Below are positions 61,382-64,000 of a stretch of DNA of 64,000 nucleotides, in pieces. The number at the start of each line of letters is the position of its first letter. Within the stretch, counting starts at the first letter, position 1. The stretch spans positions 45,728-109,727 of the forward strand of contig NZ_MSRC01000004.1 of assembly GCF_010093085.1 (NCBI RefSeq). The letters run 5' to 3'. A program made the translations under genes and the position numbers. Origin of the DNA: Bacillus sp. SKDU12. Its GTDB lineage: Bacteria; Bacillota; Bacilli; Bacillales; Bacillaceae. Below the pieces are notes generated by a model. It was given only the letters and a program-made list of their open reading frames with translations, did not search any database and had not been told where the DNA came from.

Positions 61382-62479
61382 TCACCTCTGTGAGTACTTT
61401 AGTTTGATGGCGCCTGTCAATGATTCTGAGAAGACGGTGATGTTTTGATCATGTGCCTGATTTGAAGTGAACATCATTTCTTTTTGAATGGTATCATTCT
61501 TTTCTTTCAGCATCTCAACATCCATTAATTCATGGGACAGCGAACCTAGATTGCTTTTCAGCTCCGCCTTCACTGCAAGATCGTCCGGAATCGCAAGCTC
61601 CACATTTCCAGTCGTCGTTTTCGTGTAAATAGAGCGGCAGTCCGATTCTGTTACGTTAATTGCAATATTTCCATTAAAGCTTTGCACATCAATCGATTCG
61701 CTTCTCCCGCGAAGATCAATTAATCCGTTAATCGTTTCCGCTTCGAGCGTGCCGCAGCTGTGGCCGGCGAGTTTAATTTGCCCGTTGGCCGTTTCCGCTA
61801 CAGCTTTTTCCGCCGTTAAATGCGAGAACGACAGCACACCATTTGTCGTTTTCGCCGAGAACTCTTTCACATGTAAATGTTCCCCTCTGACCGGACCATT
61901 AAACAGCTTCACCCGAATCTTATCATACTCCTTCTGAGGAATATAGAGAGTCACATTGGTTTTCATTGTTTTCTTCTCAGTACGGATAAAAAACTTATTT
62001 CCTTTGATTTCACATTCAATATGCTGAAGAAATGCGTGTCTCGCCGCGTCCTGGCTGTCAGCGCGATATACCTTCGCCTGGCATTCCGCCCTGATATCTT
62101 CGTCTTCCCAAGGAACGATATTCACGCTTCCGTTAGCAATTTGAAGCTCTACACTGGAAAAGTCAGTATCTTTAAATTGAAAAATATGCTGAACATCATA
62201 CGCATGGCCAAAGTTCAAATCAAGGTCAACTTCCTTGACCTTTTTCACGGCCGAATCGATCCAGTCAAACAGCTTGGCCCCTAGAGACGGTTTGCTGCTT
62301 TCTTTTTTTGCCGTTGTAAACGGCTCTTCCTCTTCATGCATATGAACTGAAAGTGCTGTGATTTTCTCTTCTTTTTCCTTGTAGTCGCTGTCAAGCTTTT
62401 CAATCAGTTTCAAAGCCTCTTGGGCTGTAAGCTTGCCTTCCTCAACAAGCTTAAGGATTCGTTCCTTTTCTTGTTTCAT
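61382..62479 (-). CDS. yvlB: DUF4097 beta-helix protein YvlB
   Basis: 365-residue soluble protein. An N-terminal helical SHOCT-like region (about 1-32, RILKLVEEGKLTAQEALKLI) precedes a charged linker and a long DUF4097 region (about 95-360) with regularly spaced Asn/Gly/Thr turns (ANGSVNIVPW, TNGVLSFSHL, TINGLIDLRG, TTTGNVELAI) typical of a parallel beta-solenoid. No signal peptide. Related proteins (YvlB, LiaG-like) accompany PspC and envelope-stress modules. It lies in the yvlABCD operon. Confidence 0.9.
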   Translation of the reverse strand: MKQEKERILKLVEEGKLTAQEALKLIEKLDSDYKEKEEKITALSVHMHEEEEPFTTAKKESSKPSLGAKLFDWIDSAVKKVKEVDLDLNFGHAYDVQHIFQFKDTDFSSVELQIANGSVNIVPWEDEDIRAECQAKVYRADSQDAARHAFLQHIECEIKGNKFFIRTEKKTMKTNVTLYIPQKEYDKIRVKLFNGPVRGEHLHVKEFSAKTTNGVLSFSHLTAEKAVAETANGQIKLAGHSCGTLEAETINGLIDLRGRSESIDVQSFNGNIAINVTESDCRSIYTKTTTGNVELAIPDDLAVKAELKSNLGSLSHELMDVEMLKEKNDTIQKEMMFTSNQAHDQNITVFSESLTGAIKLKYSQR

Positions 62480-62503
62480 TACGATCTCCTCCCCATTGTC
62501 TAC

Positions 62504-62830
62504 TTATGCTATACGCAGCACCTTAATGCCCTGAATCACATTCCAAATCATAATGCCAATAACAACTAAGAAATAAATACCCGCTCCCCCAATCATCACA
62601 AATACAGGAAGCACGCTGTCACTATCAATCGCAATGGCTACGCCCAGAAAAGCAATAAAAAGGACCAGCCAGCCGGCAACAGGAACAATATGAGAAATAA
62701 GAGAACGGATGGCATGCCGTTTTGTTTCTTTCTCATCTACAACAAAATAAGCGACAATCGGGACAATGATTGGCGCAATGAACACACTGAAATAACAAAG
62801 GGATGCAATAATAGATTGATTACGATTCAA
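62504..62830 (-). CDS. yvlA: DUF4870 membrane protein YvlA
   Basis: 108-residue protein with three hydrophobic segments (about 8-28, 42-68 and 72-100), the DUF4870 layout. The start is TTG at 62830: AGGAG is 11 nt upstream, and the ATG in between is followed by a stop. It is the first gene of yvlABCD, with a textbook sigma-W promoter 64 nt upstream. Confidence 0.88.
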   Translation of the reverse strand: MNRNQSIIASLCYFSVFIAPIIVPIVAYFVVDEKETKRHAIRSLISHIVPVAGWLVLFIAFLGVAIAIDSDSVLPVFVMIGGAGIYFLVVIGIMIWNVIQGIKVLRIA

Positions 62831-62893
62831 TACATGTCACGCTCCTATTGCGGATTTCCCGTGACCAAAGATCAGGGACGTTTTGCTTATTTA

Positions 62894-62919
62894 TACGTTT
62901 CAAACGTTTTCAGGTTTCA
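62894..62919 (-). promoter_or_regulatory. Sigma-W promoter of yvlABCD
   Basis: On the - strand TGAAAC (62914-62919), a 16-nt spacer and CGTA (62894-62897) match the sigma-W consensus perfectly. The operon should be induced by cell-envelope stress. Confidence 0.92.
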
Positions 62920-62954
62920 AATTCATTCTTTAGACGTAATCCGATTTACGGAAA

Positions 62955-62984
62955 TTGGATTTTAAAAAGTTTCAGAAGTAGAAT
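62955..62984 (+). promoter_or_regulatory. Possible promoter of yvkN
   Basis: TTGGAT (62955-62960) and TAGAAT (62979-62984) are separated by 18 nt, about 65 nt upstream of yvkN. Confidence 0.45.
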
Positions 62985-63048
62985 CTTTCCGCTGGACCGA
63001 TTACAATATGTAAAAAGCTTACGGCAATCAAGGAGGCTGGACAAAAAA

Positions 63049-63279
63049 ATGGATAATGATCCCAGTGACTATACAGTAACACAAGAATCGGTGCTAAAGC
63101 TGATTCGCGAACAAAAAAGAATGAATCGTGAAATGATCGCCGAGCTTGAAGAGATTCACGGACCCCTTCCGATCTCGCACGATATTCAATACATAAAAGT
63201 GCTGCTCGACAGCAGCAACACGCACATTGTTCGAGATTTAATGAGTGTAAGCAAGCAGCTGTTTAAGAAGACGTTGTAA
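63049..63279 (+). CDS. yvkN: Small conserved protein YvkN
   Basis: 76-residue soluble, highly charged, helical protein (helix rich in Glu/Arg around 12-37) with no known domain. AAGGAGG lies 12 nt before the ATG, a slightly long spacing; a longer in-frame version reaching back to 62848 would run through the yvlA and yvkN promoters and is rejected. The name is by position between yvlA and the flagellin-like gene. Function unknown. Confidence 0.7.
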   Translation: MDNDPSDYTVTQESVLKLIREQKRMNREMIAELEEIHGPLPISHDIQYIKVLLDSSNTHIVRDLMSVSKQLFKKTL

Positions 63280-63395
63280 TTGTGGGATAAGTTGCATTCA
63301 TTATAAATGAAACAACGCCAAAGGTTGGATGCATATCTTGCCTTTTTTGTTTGGAAGAAACAAGTGACTCTCTGGATGTCCCACCATCATTGTAA

Positions 63396-63444
63396 CAAAA
63401 AAAGCCTGCCGGCATATCCAATGAATGGACACTGTCGGCAAGCT
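63396..63444 (-). terminator. Terminator of the flagellin-like gene
   Basis: On the - strand AGCTTGCCGACA pairs with TGCCGGCAGGCT (two mismatches), with an inner TCCA/TGGA pair in the loop, followed by a U-run. Confidence 0.75.
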
Positions 63445-63478
63445 ATGGCTACTAAAAAGAACGATAGCCGTTCAAAAA

Positions 63479-64000
63479 TTAACGTAACAATTGAAGTACG
63501 TTTTGTGGCTGTTGGTTTGCTTGAGCAAGCATCGCTTGAGAAGCTTGAGAAAGAATGTTGTTCTTTGTGAACTCGCTCATCTCTTTCGCCATGTCAACGT
63601 CACGGATACGAGATTCAGCAGCTGTCAAGTTTTCACCAGAAGCGCTTAAGTTGTTGATTGTGTGCTCAAGACGGTTTTGTACCGCACCAAGTTTAGAACG
63701 TTGGTTAGAAACTTGTTTAATAGCACCATCAACGATGTCTAATTGATCATTAAAAGAAAGAGCATCTGCTGCAGTTGGATCAGCAAATTGTTTTACATCG
63801 ATTTTATCAACTGTGTGGTCAGCTACAAGAGCATTGTTCTCGTCAAGTGCACCAAGTTTATCTGAAGACATCGCTTCAATGTTCACATCTAATTTTTGCG
63901 CTTTGTTCGCACCAATTTGGAAAGTGAGTTTTTTTCCATCAGTGGAATTGAAATCTCCATTAAGGAGTTTTTTACCATTGAATTCAGTACGATCAGAGAT
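63479..64000 (-). CDS. yvzB: Flagellin-family protein, C-terminal part (runs off the window)
   Basis: Partial CDS, open to the window edge. The C-terminal D0/D1 region is classical flagellin (ASQAMLAQANQQPQNVLQLL at the end; AESRIRDVDMAKEMSEFTKN before it). The upstream part reads DRTEFNGKKLLNGDF and LTFQIGANKAQKLDV, a normal D1 segment, without a stop. A GTG at 63886 could start a 135-residue short form. In 168 a truncated flagellin-like gene, yvzB, sits next to yvkN, so position suggests yvzB; here the frame is open further upstream, so it may be a full-length second flagellin. The true hag locus is elsewhere in 168. Confidence 0.85.
   Translation of the reverse strand: MSDRTEFNGKKLLNGDFNSTDGKKLTFQIGANKAQKLDVNIEAMSSDKLGALDENNALVADHTVDKIDVKQFADPTAADALSFNDQLDIVDGAIKQVSNQRSKLGAVQNRLEHTINNLSASGENLTAAESRIRDVDMAKEMSEFTKNNILSQASQAMLAQANQQPQNVLQLLR

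Noticed and set aside
62848..63048. Long form of yvkN starting at 62848
   Set aside because: It would span the sigma-W promoter of yvlA and the yvkN promoter; AAGGAGG is just before the ATG at 63049.
63307..63570. 87-codon + frame before the flagellin-like gene
   Set aside because: It runs through the flagellin terminator and into the antisense strand of the flagellin C-terminus, with no good ribosome binding site.

Overview
The window looks like a chromosomal segment of a Bacillus subtilis-group bacterium. Gene order and protein sequences match, as I remember it, the B. subtilis 168 interval clpP - mdx (maltodextrin) operon - yvdA/B - yvcT - psdRSAB - yvcN/crh/whiA/glmR/rapZ/yvcI - trxB - cwlO - yvcD - bmrA - yvcB/yvcA - hisZGDBHAFI - yvpB - hprK operon - nagAB - yvnB - pchR/yvmA - yvlABCD - yvkN - flagellin-like gene. 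Strong AGGAGG-type ribosome binding sites, frequent GTG/TTG starts and sigma-A/sigma-W promoters fit this. I see no tRNA, rRNA, CRISPR array, insertion sequence or prophage. The exact species cannot be fixed by eye, but several local differences show it is not strain 168.

Layout. 1-13,400: clpP on +, then on - the maltodextrin locus: regulator mdxR, amylase yvdF, ABC importer mdxEFG, membrane protein yvdJ, maltose phosphorylase mdxK, alpha-glucosidase malL and beta-phosphoglucomutase pgcM. Two near-identical LacI-type operators and a cre site mark its control. 13,400-22,330: a MazG-like protein, a SulP transporter with a carbonic anhydrase, a 2-hydroxyacid dehydrogenase and the lantibiotic-sensing psdRSAB module. 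22,330-31,390: the yvcI-rapZ-glmR-whiA-crh-yvcN operon, trxB, the WalR-controlled endopeptidase gene cwlO and the TPR protein gene yvcD. 31,500-41,000: multidrug exporter bmrA, then the most unusual part, a cluster holding a DUF2339-like membrane protein, four tandem paralogous lipoproteins (YvcA family), a 634-residue protein with an N-terminal lipase-like region and a helical C-terminus (YvcB-like), and a 122-residue helical partner. 41,090-47,510: complete his operon with 4-bp overlaps. 47,760-54,670: yvpB, a decayed pectate lyase gene, the hprK-lgt-yvoD-ppaX-yvoF operon, and nagAB. 54,750-64,000: a decayed nagR, the very large secreted protein YvnB, pchR-yvmA without the pulcherriminic acid genes, yvlABCD with a clear sigma-W promoter, yvkN, and a flagellin-like gene cut by the window edge.

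Main story. The 33.4-41.0 kb cluster resembles the architecture of the Staphylococcus aureus type VII-secreted lipase TslA (lipase domain first, LXG-like helical domain last), with amplified lipoproteins in the place of the TilA immunity proteins. The four lipoproteins share almost identical N-terminal halves and diverge C-terminally, and a ghost of the membrane protein gene between copies 3 and 4 records a past duplication. Elsewhere the window shows gene loss with regulatory leftovers. nagR is a pseudogene while its dre operator upstream of nagA survives. yvpA (pelC) is a remnant. cypX-yvmC and yvnA are absent while the pulcherriminic acid regulator and exporter remain with an intact operator.
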